A stretch of DNA of 50,502 nt from Clostridiales bacterium (GTDB lineage: Bacteria > Bacillota > Clostridia > Christensenellales > Aristaeellaceae). Each line of letters opens with the position of its first letter. Positions within the stretch are counted from its first letter, which is position 1. Positions 1 to 7,875 of the stretch are shown here, in pieces. The notes under the pieces are model-generated. The model was not told the DNA's origin, did no database searches, and saw only the letters and a list, made by a program, of their open reading frames with translations. The position numbers and the translations under genes were made by a program. The DNA is taken from NCBI GenBank assembly GCA_022787165.1, contig JALFVL010000040.1, positions 1-50,502 on the forward strand. The letters run 5' to 3'.

Positions 1-28
1 CGTTTTCCATATTTTCCATATCATTCAT
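1..28 (-). CDS. Start of a leftward gene cut by the window edge
   Basis: Only nine codons are visible, reading M-N-D-M-E-N-M-E-N from an ATG at 28-26. A GGGGG run lies about eight bases upstream and could serve as a weak ribosome binding site. In-frame ATGs at 19 and 10 are alternative starts. Nothing can be said about function. It is included because the reading frame is open to the edge and no other feature occupies these bases. Confidence 0.3.
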
Positions 29-114
29 GGCTAAAACCCCCGCTTTCGTCGTACGATACAAATGAACTCTGTATCTGAGAATAGAATATCACAAAAAAAC
101 CGGACGCGCAACCC

Positions 115-139
115 TTTGCCCGATTTTTTGCCGGGCAAA
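115..139. other. Hairpin in the leader of the small ORF
   Basis: TTTGCCCG at 115-122 pairs perfectly with CGGGCAAA at 132-139 across a nine-base loop. Read rightward it sits about 50 bases before the small ORF at 191. Read leftward it follows the helicase gene, with a seven-T run only some 16 bases later, so it is at best a poor terminator. Its role is unknown. Confidence 0.35.
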
Positions 140-190
140 TCGCTCGGGGAGGCGCCGCGTTTTTGCATGAAGCCCAGGAGGTGATCGTCG

Positions 191-400
191 ATATTCCCCT
201 ACGCCACGCTTGCGCTCTACGGCGCCTGCTCAGCCAGAAAGCAGGCGCAGGCGCTGCTGGAAAACTGCCCGGAGGTCAGGCGTCTGGATGCCTGCGCAGA
301 CGCCTCCGAGGTTCGTCTCCTCCTCAGCGAGCCGCTTTCCGAGAACGAACTGCTCCCACTTCTGGCTTCAAGCGGTATCAGCGGTTTCCGGATTCTTTAG
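191..400 (+). CDS. Small HMA-fold-like protein with an apparent ATA start codon
   Basis: A 69-codon frame ending in TAG at 398-400 has codon use like the neighbouring genes. It reads as strand-helix-strand-strand-helix-strand: strand ATLALYGAC, a helix rich in K/Q/A, strand EVRRLDA, strand SEVRLLLSE, helix ENELLPLLA, strand GFRIL. This is the order of the heavy-metal-associated (CopZ-like) ferredoxin fold, but the metal motif CxxC is reduced to a single Cys in GACSARK. AGGAGGTGATC at 176-186 is an 11-base match to the anti-Shine-Dalgarno and lies nine bases before ATA at 191. No ATG, GTG or TTG occurs in frame downstream at a usable distance. An in-frame ATG at 167 runs into TGA after five codons. 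It converges with the helicase gene, leaving two bases between stops. Either ATA is the start, or the base is a mutation or sequence error, or this is a decayed gene. Confidence 0.55.
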   Translation: MFPYATLALYGACSARKQAQALLENCPEVRRLDACADASEVRLLLSEPLSENELLPLLASSGISGFRIL

Positions 401-402
401 GC

Positions 403-1605
403 TCAGACGCCCTCCAGAAACGGCTTGCCGTCTTCCTTGTAGCAGAGCGTGCCAAAATCATCAAAGCAGAGCGTGATGGGCGTCATGTGGATATACCTGA
501 GAATCTCGTCCATCCGGATGCTGTCGCGGAAGCTGACGAACGAGAAGCTGACGCCCGCCCGCTTGGCGCGCCCTGTGCGGCCGATGCGATGGACATAGAA
601 CTCCTGCTTGTCCGGAAGATCGTAGTTGAAGACCGCTTCAACATCGTCCACATCGATGCCGCGCGCCGCGACGTCCGTTGCCACAAGAATCTCGAATTCG
701 CCCTTCCTGAAGCCGGACATGACCTTGTCGCGCTGGGACTGGCGCACGTCGCCGTGGAGGCATTCGGCGCTGTACCCTGCCTTCTTGAGCCGCTCACAGA
801 GTCTGGCGGTCATGTCCTTCGTATTGCAGAAGATCATGATGCGCTTATATTGATCGGTGTCAAGCAGGTAGAGCAGATGGTCGTATTTCTGCTTCTGATC
901 GGATTCGATGATGTACTGGGTAATCTTGGGCTTGTCCTCCGCTTCAGCCTGCACGACGATCTCAATCGGGTCATGCTGGTACTTCCAGGAGACGGTCAGC
1001 ACGTCCTGGTTGGTCGTTGCGCTGAACATGACGAGCTGGCGGTTGGGATCGGCGCTCTCGATGATCTTCTCCACGTCCTGGATAAAGCCCATCTTGAGCA
1101 TCTCGTCCGCCTCATCGAGCACCATCGTGTGTACGGCATTCAGGCGGATATTGCCGCGCTCCATGTGGTCGAGCAGACGTCCCGGCGTGGCGACCAGCAC
1201 CTGCGGCTTGCGCTCCAATGCGCGCATCTGCTTGACAAAGGGCTGTCCGCCGTAGATGACGGCGATTTTGAGACCCTTGATAAAATGTGCCAGATGGGTC
1301 AGCTCGTCAGCGATCTGCTGGGCGAGCTCGCGCGTCGGCGCCAACACAACCTCCTGCACACAAGGATCGTCCAGGTTGACATATTCGAGCATTGGAATGC
1401 CGAAGCCCAAGGTCTTGCCCGTGCCGGTCGGCGCAATGGCGATGACATCATGTCCGTCCATCATCAGCGGGATGCATTTTTCCTGAATGCTGGTCAGGGT
1501 CTTAAAGCCCATCCAGTCAAAGGCACGGACAACCTCGCTGCTGATGCCTATGGCTTCAAGCGGATGGCTGTCCGGTATTGCTTCTTTTTTCTCGAGTTCG
1601 CTCAA
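403..1605 (-). CDS. DEAD-box ATP-dependent RNA helicase
   Basis: This 400-residue protein is an RNA-unwinding ATPase of the CshA/DbpA type. All superfamily 2 motifs are present: the Q motif with LTSIQ near residue 40, motif I GTGKT at 61-65, PTRELA near 90, DEAD at 164-167, SAT at 195-197, ATDVAARGID near 309-318 and HRIGRTGR at 339-346. It stops soon after the helicase core, with a short tail and no RGG or RNA-binding extension, so the substrate cannot be named. The start is TTG at 1605-1603, backed by GAGGAA upstream; no ATG fits. Its promoter is at 1665-1693 and the gene is probably monocistronic. No terminator separates it from the converging small ORF. Confidence 0.93.
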   Translation of the reverse strand: MSELEKKEAIPDSHPLEAIGISSEVVRAFDWMGFKTLTSIQEKCIPLMMDGHDVIAIAPTGTGKTLGFGIPMLEYVNLDDPCVQEVVLAPTRELAQQIADELTHLAHFIKGLKIAVIYGGQPFVKQMRALERKPQVLVATPGRLLDHMERGNIRLNAVHTMVLDEADEMLKMGFIQDVEKIIESADPNRQLVMFSATTNQDVLTVSWKYQHDPIEIVVQAEAEDKPKITQYIIESDQKQKYDHLLYLLDTDQYKRIMIFCNTKDMTARLCERLKKAGYSAECLHGDVRQSQRDKVMSGFRKGEFEILVATDVAARGIDVDDVEAVFNYDLPDKQEFYVHRIGRTGRAKRAGVSFSFVSFRDSIRMDEILRYIHMTPITLCFDDFGTLCYKEDGKPFLEGV

Positions 1606-1664
1606 GGTGAATTCCTCACATTTCTGTACGTTTGCTGTATGTGCTCTTGTTTGCCGACTCTTCT

Positions 1665-1693
1665 ATTGTATCTCACTCGCCGCCTCCTTGCAA
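1665..1693 (-). promoter_or_regulatory. Sigma-A-type promoter of the helicase gene
   Basis: Read leftward, TTGCAA (1693-1688) and TACAAT (1670-1665) are separated by exactly 17 bases. The predicted start lies about 55 bases before the TTG start codon. Confidence 0.7.
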
Positions 1694-1728
1694 GGGAAAA
1701 AGCTGTTTTTCCTATATTCACATCCGTT

Positions 1729-2604
1729 TTATTCGCGTTTTTTCTCTTTTGTGCGCAAAAAGGCCGGACCGACCGGCATTGATGGATTTTCGAGCAGCAT
1801 GGTGCGGACGACCCGTTCGCTGAGAAGGATTTCCTTTTTCTCAATTTCCAGAAGAAATGCGCAGGCGCGAGACTTTGCCATCGATGGGAGGAGGGCGAAC
1901 AGAGGCGTATCGCTTCCGACACGATATATCCTCACGGGAACGGCCTGCACCGATGCGCGAGAACGCTCATGCACAACAGCGTAGAGGTTTTCCGTCAGCA
2001 GCGCATCGCGGCTTCTGACGGCACTGAGCGCCAGATACCCGCCCACGATCATCAAGGAAAGATTCAGCATCCCCCACCGCAGCGCGCCGAGGATCGCCAT
2101 ACCGCACAGAGAGAGGCCAAGAACAACGCCAGATGTGCTAAGCACAAGCGACAGCACAGACACATCCAGAAAATAGTAGCCTGCGCAGAACAGAAGCCTT
2201 CCCCCGTCCAGCGGAAGCGCCGGCATCAGGTTGATCAGCAGCATGGCGGCGTTTGCCGTCATCAGCGACCGGATCACACCTGAAACCGCACTGTCTGGCG
2301 AGACACGCGTGCAGAGCGCTGTCAGAAAGAGGATGGCGCCCTCGTTGGCAAGCGGCCCCGCTGCCGCCACGAGCATGCCTCTTGGACCCTTGGACGGTCC
2401 TTGTCCGGGTTCATAGGTCATCACACCGCCAAACGGCGCCAGTTCGAGGCAGCCGATGTGTTCCCCCATCGCGCGCGCCGCGGCAAGATGGGCAAGCTCA
2501 TGAACCATCAGCGCCGCGAGAGCGCAGAGCGTTCCCGAGAGGCTCGACAGCAGTACCATGCTCAACAGGTAGGCGGCGAAGGCCGGGCGAATTCTTACCT
2601 TCAT
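1729..2604 (-). CDS. spoIVFB: Site-2-type intramembrane metalloprotease, SpoIVFB-like (M50)
   Basis: A 291-residue membrane protease that in sporulating bacilli cuts pro-sigma-K in the outer forespore membrane. The zinc motif HELAH is at residues 35-39 inside the second membrane segment. The second metal motif is present as LPLDGGR near 129-135 (the Asp of the family's NPDG/LDG site). The C-terminal 80 residues form a soluble domain, a position taken by a CBS domain in SpoIVFB; no clear CBS motif is visible here. It lies ten bases after the SpoIVFA-like gene, which fits the spoIVFAB pair. No sigma-K gene is in the window, so the substrate is inferred from family. Confidence 0.85.
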   Translation of the reverse strand: MKVRIRPAFAAYLLSMVLLSSLSGTLCALAALMVHELAHLAAARAMGEHIGCLELAPFGGVMTYEPGQGPSKGPRGMLVAAAGPLANEGAILFLTALCTRVSPDSAVSGVIRSLMTANAAMLLINLMPALPLDGGRLLFCAGYYFLDVSVLSLVLSTSGVVLGLSLCGMAILGALRWGMLNLSLMIVGGYLALSAVRSRDALLTENLYAVVHERSRASVQAVPVRIYRVGSDTPLFALLPSMAKSRACAFLLEIEKKEILLSERVVRTMLLENPSMPVGPAFLRTKEKKRE

Positions 2605-2613
2605 GCGCCGTGC

Positions 2614-3267
2614 TCAGCGTTCCTGCGCGAAGACGGGCTGAATGGACAGGCCGTCTCTGCGAAGCTCGAACGCGGCGCAGCCGTTGGCCTCCCCAAGCTT
2701 CTGACCCGCGTTCACGAGGCTTCCTTCCCCGACTTCGATCTGTCGAAGTCCGCTGTAGACCGATTCATAGCCGTCTGTATGCAAAACACGGACAGTGTAT
2801 TCATCCTGCCGGCTGCATACGATGGTCATGACCTCACCGTCCCTGCAGGCAACGACATCGCCGGAGCAGGCAAATTCCATCCACGGCTCCTCCTCGCTCC
2901 ACAGATGCTCCGCGCTTTCCTGAACAGGCCGGACAACCGCTTCGGCCGACGAATCGCCGGTCAAAAAGACCATCGCGCTCTCAGGCAGAACGTTGCTGAC
3001 AAACTGTAGCCGGCCCAGCGTGTCATCATATTCAAAGCCCGCCGTCAGATGGCTCATGACCCTCTGCGCAGCATTTCTGGCTGGCGTGACTGCGGCAAGG
3101 ACGCCGCAGAGGCAGCAGCACGCCGCCGTAAGGATTCCGGCCCGCTTCAATCCACGATTCGTAAAATGCGCTTTTTTCCTTCGCGCAGGTGGCTTCCATT
3201 CGCGTTTCTCCTGCGCGCGCATCTTACCGATGATCCGAACGGTTTCATCCTGCCGGCTTTCATTCAT
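2614..3267 (-). CDS. spoIVFA: SpoIVFA-like protein with a degenerate M23 domain
   Basis: A 217-residue protein with a basic cytoplasmic N-terminus, one membrane segment (GILTAACCCLCGVLAAV) and an extracytoplasmic C-terminal domain of the M23/LytM type. The fold signature HTDGYESVYSGL followed by VGEGSLVNAGQKLG is recognisable, but the C-terminal metal motif HLHFE is replaced by CAAFEL, so it should not be a peptidase. This is how SpoIVFA looks: it anchors and inhibits SpoIVFB until SpoIVB cleaves it. The start is taken at ATG 3267 because GGGAGGG lies eight bases upstream; an in-frame TTG at 3297 would add ten residues. That ribosome binding site lies inside a long hairpin (3273-3323). Confidence 0.75.
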   Translation of the reverse strand: MNESRQDETVRIIGKMRAQEKREWKPPARRKKAHFTNRGLKRAGILTAACCCLCGVLAAVTPARNAAQRVMSHLTAGFEYDDTLGRLQFVSNVLPESAMVFLTGDSSAEAVVRPVQESAEHLWSEEEPWMEFACSGDVVACRDGEVMTIVCSRQDEYTVRVLHTDGYESVYSGLRQIEVGEGSLVNAGQKLGEANGCAAFELRRDGLSIQPVFAQER

Positions 3268-3270
3268 GAA

Positions 3271-3323
3271 AACGCCCTCCCTTTCCTGCTTCTGCAAGAT
3301 GCTATGCGCAGGAAGAGAGGGCG
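3271..3323 (-). terminator. Terminator of the rod-shape operon that also covers the spoIVFA ribosome binding site
   Basis: Read leftward, a 16-base arm at 3323-3308 pairs with a 17-base arm at 3289-3273, with one bulge and an 18-base loop. TTTTC follows directly, as in an intrinsic terminator. It comes just after the rodA stop. The second arm contains GGGAGGG, the ribosome binding site of spoIVFA, whose ATG is five bases further on. Confidence 0.65.
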
Positions 3324-3331
3324 AGAACCGT

Positions 3332-4504
3332 TTATCCGTTCTTATGCTCCGAGAGATCGATCGAGCTCTTGTAGGCTGTCACGTTGAGCACCAGGCCGAT
3401 TCCGGCCATGTTCACGACGAGGTTTGTGCCTCCGTAGCTGATGAACGGCAGCGGTATGCCCGTGATCGGCATGACGCCGATGCACATGCCGATGTTCTCA
3501 TAGACGTGGAACAACAGCATGGCCATCACGCCAACGATGATCAGCTGACCGAACTTGTCCTTCGTGTGATAAGCCAGCAGCAGCATGCGGAAAATGACGA
3601 AGGCGTAGAGCGCCAGCAGCACCAGCGCACCGACATATCCCAGCGTTTCGCCAACGACGGAGAAGATGAAATCCGTGTGGTTTTCCGGCACGTAGTTGAG
3701 GTGGGTCAGCGTGCCCTCTGCCAGCGCGCCTTTGCCGTACAGGCCGCCGGAGCCGATCGTGACCTTCGAATTGACGATCTGATAACTGCTGCCGGTCGGG
3801 TCGGATTCGGGGTTCATGAAGGCGACCAGACGCAGCCAGCGGAAGTTGTTCGTCGACGCGAGATAGAAGACGACCGGCGTCATGGCCGCAATCGCAATTC
3901 CGCCGAGCAGGAACATCCAGCGCAGCTCGAAGCCGGAGATGAACAGCAGCGCCACAAAGATGACGCAGAAGACCATCAGCGTGCCAATATCCGGCTGGAG
4001 GAGGATTAACAGAGCAGGAATGCCGAAGTGGATGCAGATATAGACAAAATACCGGAAGTTGGGAATCGGCTTGTCCGGATATCTTGTGAGCGCCTTGGAG
4101 AGCGTGATGATCAGCGCCAGCTTGGCCAGCTCGGAGGGCTGGAAGGTTCGATCCAGAAACTGATACCATCCGTTAACGCCGTTGATCTGTGATGTGCCCA
4201 GAACGAGCGCGAGCAGCAGCACGTCGACCACATAGATGATTGGCCAAAGTCTGCCAATAATGTCATATTTGATCGTCATCACGAGGCTGACCGCCACCAT
4301 GCTGACGACCACCCAGAGCAGCTGCAATCGACCGTTGCTTGCGTCCATGACCAGCTCCTGAAGCGAGCGATCTGTGCCCAGCGTCGGATCGAAATTGGCG
4401 ATGGTGATGGCCAGAACGCCATAGAGCGCGAGCATATAGCTTGCAATCAGCAGCTGCCAGTCAAAATGCGGCTTGGACAGCCTGCTGTTATCGGATACGC
4501 GCAT
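3332..4504 (-). CDS. rodA: Peptidoglycan glycosyltransferase RodA (SEDS family)
   Basis: A 390-residue polytopic membrane protein that polymerises lipid II glycan strands during cell elongation, working with the transpeptidase PBP2. About ten hydrophobic segments are visible. The SEDS hallmarks are present: WYQFLDRTFQPSELAKLALI near the middle, LLQPDIGT, the extracellular YVPENHTDFIF loop and the C-terminal PFISYGGTN near 353-361. GGAGGAATTC directly precedes the ATG. It is the last gene of the rod-shape operon, 94 bases after the MinD-like gene. Its lipid II polymerase partner mrdA is two genes upstream. It carries a rare TTA leucine codon in the LLILLQPDIG stretch. Confidence 0.95.
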   Translation of the reverse strand: MRVSDNSRLSKPHFDWQLLIASYMLALYGVLAITIANFDPTLGTDRSLQELVMDASNGRLQLLWVVVSMVAVSLVMTIKYDIIGRLWPIIYVVDVLLLALVLGTSQINGVNGWYQFLDRTFQPSELAKLALIITLSKALTRYPDKPIPNFRYFVYICIHFGIPALLILLQPDIGTLMVFCVIFVALLFISGFELRWMFLLGGIAIAAMTPVVFYLASTNNFRWLRLVAFMNPESDPTGSSYQIVNSKVTIGSGGLYGKGALAEGTLTHLNYVPENHTDFIFSVVGETLGYVGALVLLALYAFVIFRMLLLAYHTKDKFGQLIIVGVMAMLLFHVYENIGMCIGVMPITGIPLPFISYGGTNLVVNMAGIGLVLNVTAYKSSIDLSEHKNG

Positions 4505-4598
4505 GAATTCCTCCTGTCCGCTTTTCTGTGATCAAGAAACGCTGTTTGCCGCCGCAGGCGGAGCCTGCAATGGGCTTGCGCGTTGGCGCCTCTGGCCG

Positions 4599-5306
4599 TC
4601 AGGATTCGAGCAGGGAGAGGAACGCCTGGCTCAGCGCCGTCCAGGCGGGACCGTCGCATTCGATGGCAGGCCGTCCCCTTATGGCGCTGAGCGGAATGGT
4701 TCCATCCTCGGGAATCTCGCCCAGAACCGGGCAGTCCAGCGTCATCTGCACCGTCTGGGCGTCATACTGCTGACCCGCGTGAAGCAGCGTGGGCTGCGTC
4801 CTGTTGAGGAGCAGCAAACTCTGCGCGGCCGAGGGCAAAGCACCGCTCAGCAGCCTCTCCGTTGAGCGGATCGATGCATCATCCGGGCGCAGAACGATGA
4901 TGCGGATATCCTCATCCGTAAGCATGCGTTCCTCGAGCGCCGCCTGCCCGGTTGGCAGATCGATCACAAGAATGTCGCAAAGCGAATGCAGCGCCAGAAT
5001 CGTCCCGGAGAGCTCCGCTGCGGTGACCTCGTCATGCAGCGAGGCGCAAGCGAAGCGCAACTGCGGATAGCGTACCGCCGGATAGAGCGCAGCCTCCATC
5101 GCGGCATCTCCTGCTGCGACATCCGCCATATCGAGCGTCAGCGCGCCGGAGAGACCGAGTATCAGATCCGCAGAACGGGCAGGCCCGGAGGCATCCAGCA
5201 GAAGGGTTCTTTTCCCTGCCTTGGATGCACAGACGGCGAGCGAGAGCGCAATCGTGGTTTTCCCCACGCCTCCACTGCCGGAGCAGACCGCAAAAACTCT
5301 TCCCAT
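4599..5306 (-). CDS. Degenerate MinD-like ParA-family ATPase
   Basis: A 235-residue P-loop protein at the place where Clostridia carry minC-minD, between mrdA and rodA. The nucleotide loop reads SGSGGVGKTT near residue 9. MinD has SGKGGVGKTT, so the signature lysine of the deviant Walker A motif is a serine. The second aspartate of the following DxD element is also lost (LLLDASGPARSAD against MinD DTDIGLRNLD). Walker B (LVIDLPTG) is intact. The C-terminal membrane-targeting amphipathic helix of MinD is missing or very short. No minC or minE is nearby. The start is ATG at 5306 with GAGGAA upstream; the frame is open further but lies inside mrdA. It is best described as a MinD homologue of uncertain activity. 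Confidence 0.8.
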   Translation of the reverse strand: MGRVFAVCSGSGGVGKTTIALSLAVCASKAGKRTLLLDASGPARSADLILGLSGALTLDMADVAAGDAAMEAALYPAVRYPQLRFACASLHDEVTAAELSGTILALHSLCDILVIDLPTGQAALEERMLTDEDIRIIVLRPDDASIRSTERLLSGALPSAAQSLLLLNRTQPTLLHAGQQYDAQTVQMTLDCPVLGEIPEDGTIPLSAIRGRPAIECDGPAWTALSQAFLSLLES

Positions 5307-5316
5307 CGCGTTTTCC

Positions 5317-7851
5317 TCAATACGCCAGCGAATTCGACGGCGCCATAAAGTCGTCTTGATTGAGCAGCCGGTTATCCATGTAATAGTCGATGATCTCTCT
5401 GACCGTAATCGAACAGTACGCACCGCTGTAACCATGCGGAATATACACGCAGACAGCGATTTCAGGATTCTCAAACGGCGCAAAGGCGATCATCCACGCG
5501 TTGTTCTCAAGGTCGATCTGCGTCTTTTCGGCCGTACCGGTTTTAGCACCCATGTTCTCGCGGATATTGTCGTACTTCGAATCGCTGAAGAAGCGGGTAG
5601 CTGTACCTTCGGCCTCAACGACGCCCTTCATGCCTTCCCGGATGAACGCGAGGTATTCCTCGACGTTGTCCCCTTCCAGCTGGGAGGCGAGAATTGGCGA
5701 GCTCTGGCTGAGCACCTCGCCGTCCGGCGAGATGATGGAATCGACGATGCGCAGGTCATAGACCTTTCCGCCGTTTGCGATGGCCGCGATGTAGCGCGCG
5801 AGCGCGACGGGCGTGACCGTCGTGATGGACTGGCCGACCGCGCACATGATCGCCTCGCTGCCGCCCCATTTGATCTCGTTGAGCATGATGAAGGTGTCGC
5901 CCGTGATGGCCTGCAAATAGACCATTTCGCGCGGCATATCGAGCTCCTCCATGAGGATGTTGCGGATCTGCGCAAGCCAGTCGCTCTGGTTGTAGTCAAC
6001 CGCCATGTCCATCAGGCGTTTGACGCATTTATCGAGCTTGTCGTCGTCAAACGTCATGCCGTAGGTTGCGCTGACGCTCACGAGGTTTTTGCGGATGTTG
6101 TTAAAGACGATGGAGGGCCTCCAGGTCGCCTGCTCGGCAGCGCTGATGGCCTTGTTCTTGTCATACAGCGTCGTCTGGCTGCCGACATAGCCTTGAAGCT
6201 CACCCGGCAGGTCGATGCCGGTCTTGGTCGTCAGACCGTAGAGCGCGGCAGTCTTGTAGAGCTGATCGTCCGTTTTTTCATACAGACGGGAGCCCACCTC
6301 GTAGAAAAAGTAGTTACAGGAATGCGTCAGCGCATCCTTGACCGTCTGATCCGCGTGACGGCTCAGAAAGTTCTGGTTGACCCAGCAGCGCGGCGGGTTC
6401 GTGCTGTCGTATTTCGTGTATTTGCCCATGTCGCTTATCTGCTCGGTCATCGTCAGCTGACCGGACATGAGGCCAGCGGTCGCCGTCACGCCCTTGAAAA
6501 TCGAGCCCGGCGTATCGCGCGAGCCGATGGCGTAATTGACCAGCGGATTGCGCGAATCCAACAAGACGTTGGCCGCAGCCTCTCCGCCGACGATGAACGC
6601 ATTGGGATCATAGGGCGGATAGCTCGCCAGCGCGAGCACGCGGCCCTCCATGTCGATGACGACGGCAGCGCCCTTCTCAGCCAGCTCGATCGGGCTGGAA
6701 TCGAAGTCGCGCGTCGTTCCCTGCAGAACACTCTTGTTCGTATCCAGCCAGGTGTCGTTCTTCAGGAGCTTTTCCTGCTCGTCGCGGATGGTATTGATGT
6801 TGGTCTCCAGTGCGGTTTCCGCGATGCGCTGGAGGTTCGAGTCGATTGTCAGCTTGACGTTGTTGCCGTCCGTCGCCTCCGTCGTGGAGAGCGTCCGGCT
6901 GACCGCGCCATACCGGTCGATCTCCACGACGCGCTTACCGACCCGCTGCGTCGTGCATGGGCTGAGCCAGTCCTCCATCGTCTTTTCGACGCCATCCAGG
7001 CCGATCAGGTCAGAGAGCGAATAGCCCTTGTCCTTGTAGGAGGCATAATAGGTATCGTAGTTTTGAATCTTGCCAATATAGCCCACGACGTGGCAGGCCA
7101 GCGTTCCGTTGGGGTATACGCGCTGCGTGCTGACCGAGACGGTGATGCCCTCCAGCGTCAGCGCCTTGGCCTCGATCTCAATGACTGTCTCCCAACTGAC
7201 ATTGGAGGCGATGGTGATCGGAGAAGAGAGAAACGCGTTGTTCTGCATGGTCTCCCAGACGCCAAGCACCTTGATCTTCTGCTCCGTTGTCAGGGTCTCA
7301 GGCACCTTGTAGCGCTGGCAGAGCTTGTCAAAGAGCTCCTGCTGCGGATAGGTCGTTGTGCTCGCCATGTAGAAGTTGCTGCGCCACATGGACTCGCGCG
7401 CCGCCTGCTGTGAGGCTGTATAGTCGTTGGTATTCCAGGTGAAGACCCACAGGCCCGTCATCTCGTCCTGCTTGAGCGAGAAGGAGGTATTGAGGGTTCC
7501 TCCGTTGCGCTCAATGATTTCGATAGCGTCGATGATTGCCTTGGTATACAGAGACAGAGAGCTGACCGTATTCCCGTTCTCGTCCTTCTGGTCGGACGTA
7601 AAGTTCGGATCACGATAGAACTGGATGTTGTAGATCTGCTTGTCATAGGCCATGGTCATTGAGTTGGCATCCATAATCGTGCCGCGCGAGCCCTGACTGG
7701 TGATCGTTTTTGTCTTCTTGCTTTCCGCTGCGTTGAGATTCTCTTCGTAGCCTATGACCTGCAAATTGAAAAGCTGCACGATCAGCACGCCAAAGAGGAA
7801 CGCGATGAGCGCCGCAAGAGTCCGATAGCGTCCCGTATACTTCTTGTTCAC
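5317..7851 (-). CDS. mrdA: Penicillin-binding protein 2, elongation transpeptidase
   Basis: An 844-residue class B PBP that cross-links peptidoglycan with RodA in the elongasome. It has one N-terminal membrane segment (about residues 9-30), a dimerisation domain with the SRGTIMD element near 55, and a C-terminal transpeptidase domain. The catalytic motifs are SIFK at 450-453, SCN at 511-513 and KTG at 770-772. The spacing from SCN to KTG is long: about 80-90 residues (roughly 575-660) sit where most PBP2 proteins have a short link. It lies 24 bases after mreD and ten bases before the MinD-like gene. The assignment is secure; the length fits the larger PBP2 forms of Clostridia. Confidence 0.94.
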   Translation of the reverse strand: MNKKYTGRYRTLAALIAFLFGVLIVQLFNLQVIGYEENLNAAESKKTKTITSQGSRGTIMDANSMTMAYDKQIYNIQFYRDPNFTSDQKDENGNTVSSLSLYTKAIIDAIEIIERNGGTLNTSFSLKQDEMTGLWVFTWNTNDYTASQQAARESMWRSNFYMASTTTYPQQELFDKLCQRYKVPETLTTEQKIKVLGVWETMQNNAFLSSPITIASNVSWETVIEIEAKALTLEGITVSVSTQRVYPNGTLACHVVGYIGKIQNYDTYYASYKDKGYSLSDLIGLDGVEKTMEDWLSPCTTQRVGKRVVEIDRYGAVSRTLSTTEATDGNNVKLTIDSNLQRIAETALETNINTIRDEQEKLLKNDTWLDTNKSVLQGTTRDFDSSPIELAEKGAAVVIDMEGRVLALASYPPYDPNAFIVGGEAAANVLLDSRNPLVNYAIGSRDTPGSIFKGVTATAGLMSGQLTMTEQISDMGKYTKYDSTNPPRCWVNQNFLSRHADQTVKDALTHSCNYFFYEVGSRLYEKTDDQLYKTAALYGLTTKTGIDLPGELQGYVGSQTTLYDKNKAISAAEQATWRPSIVFNNIRKNLVSVSATYGMTFDDDKLDKCVKRLMDMAVDYNQSDWLAQIRNILMEELDMPREMVYLQAITGDTFIMLNEIKWGGSEAIMCAVGQSITTVTPVALARYIAAIANGGKVYDLRIVDSIISPDGEVLSQSSPILASQLEGDNVEEYLAFIREGMKGVVEAEGTATRFFSDSKYDNIRENMGAKTGTAEKTQIDLENNAWMIAFAPFENPEIAVCVYIPHGYSGAYCSITVREIIDYYMDNRLLNQDDFMAPSNSLAY

Positions 7852-7875
7852 GAAACCAAAAACCTCCGAAGTAGC

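Noticed and set aside
163-1782. A 539-codon rightward open frame opposite the DEAD-box helicase
   Set aside because: It lies over a gene with every helicase motif, and its sequence is typical of an antisense shadow in GC-rich DNA, without any family resemblance.
4552-4566. GCAGGC/GCCTGC hairpin between the MinD-like gene and rodA
   Set aside because: It has a short stem and no T-run, so it is neither a terminator nor a clear regulatory site.
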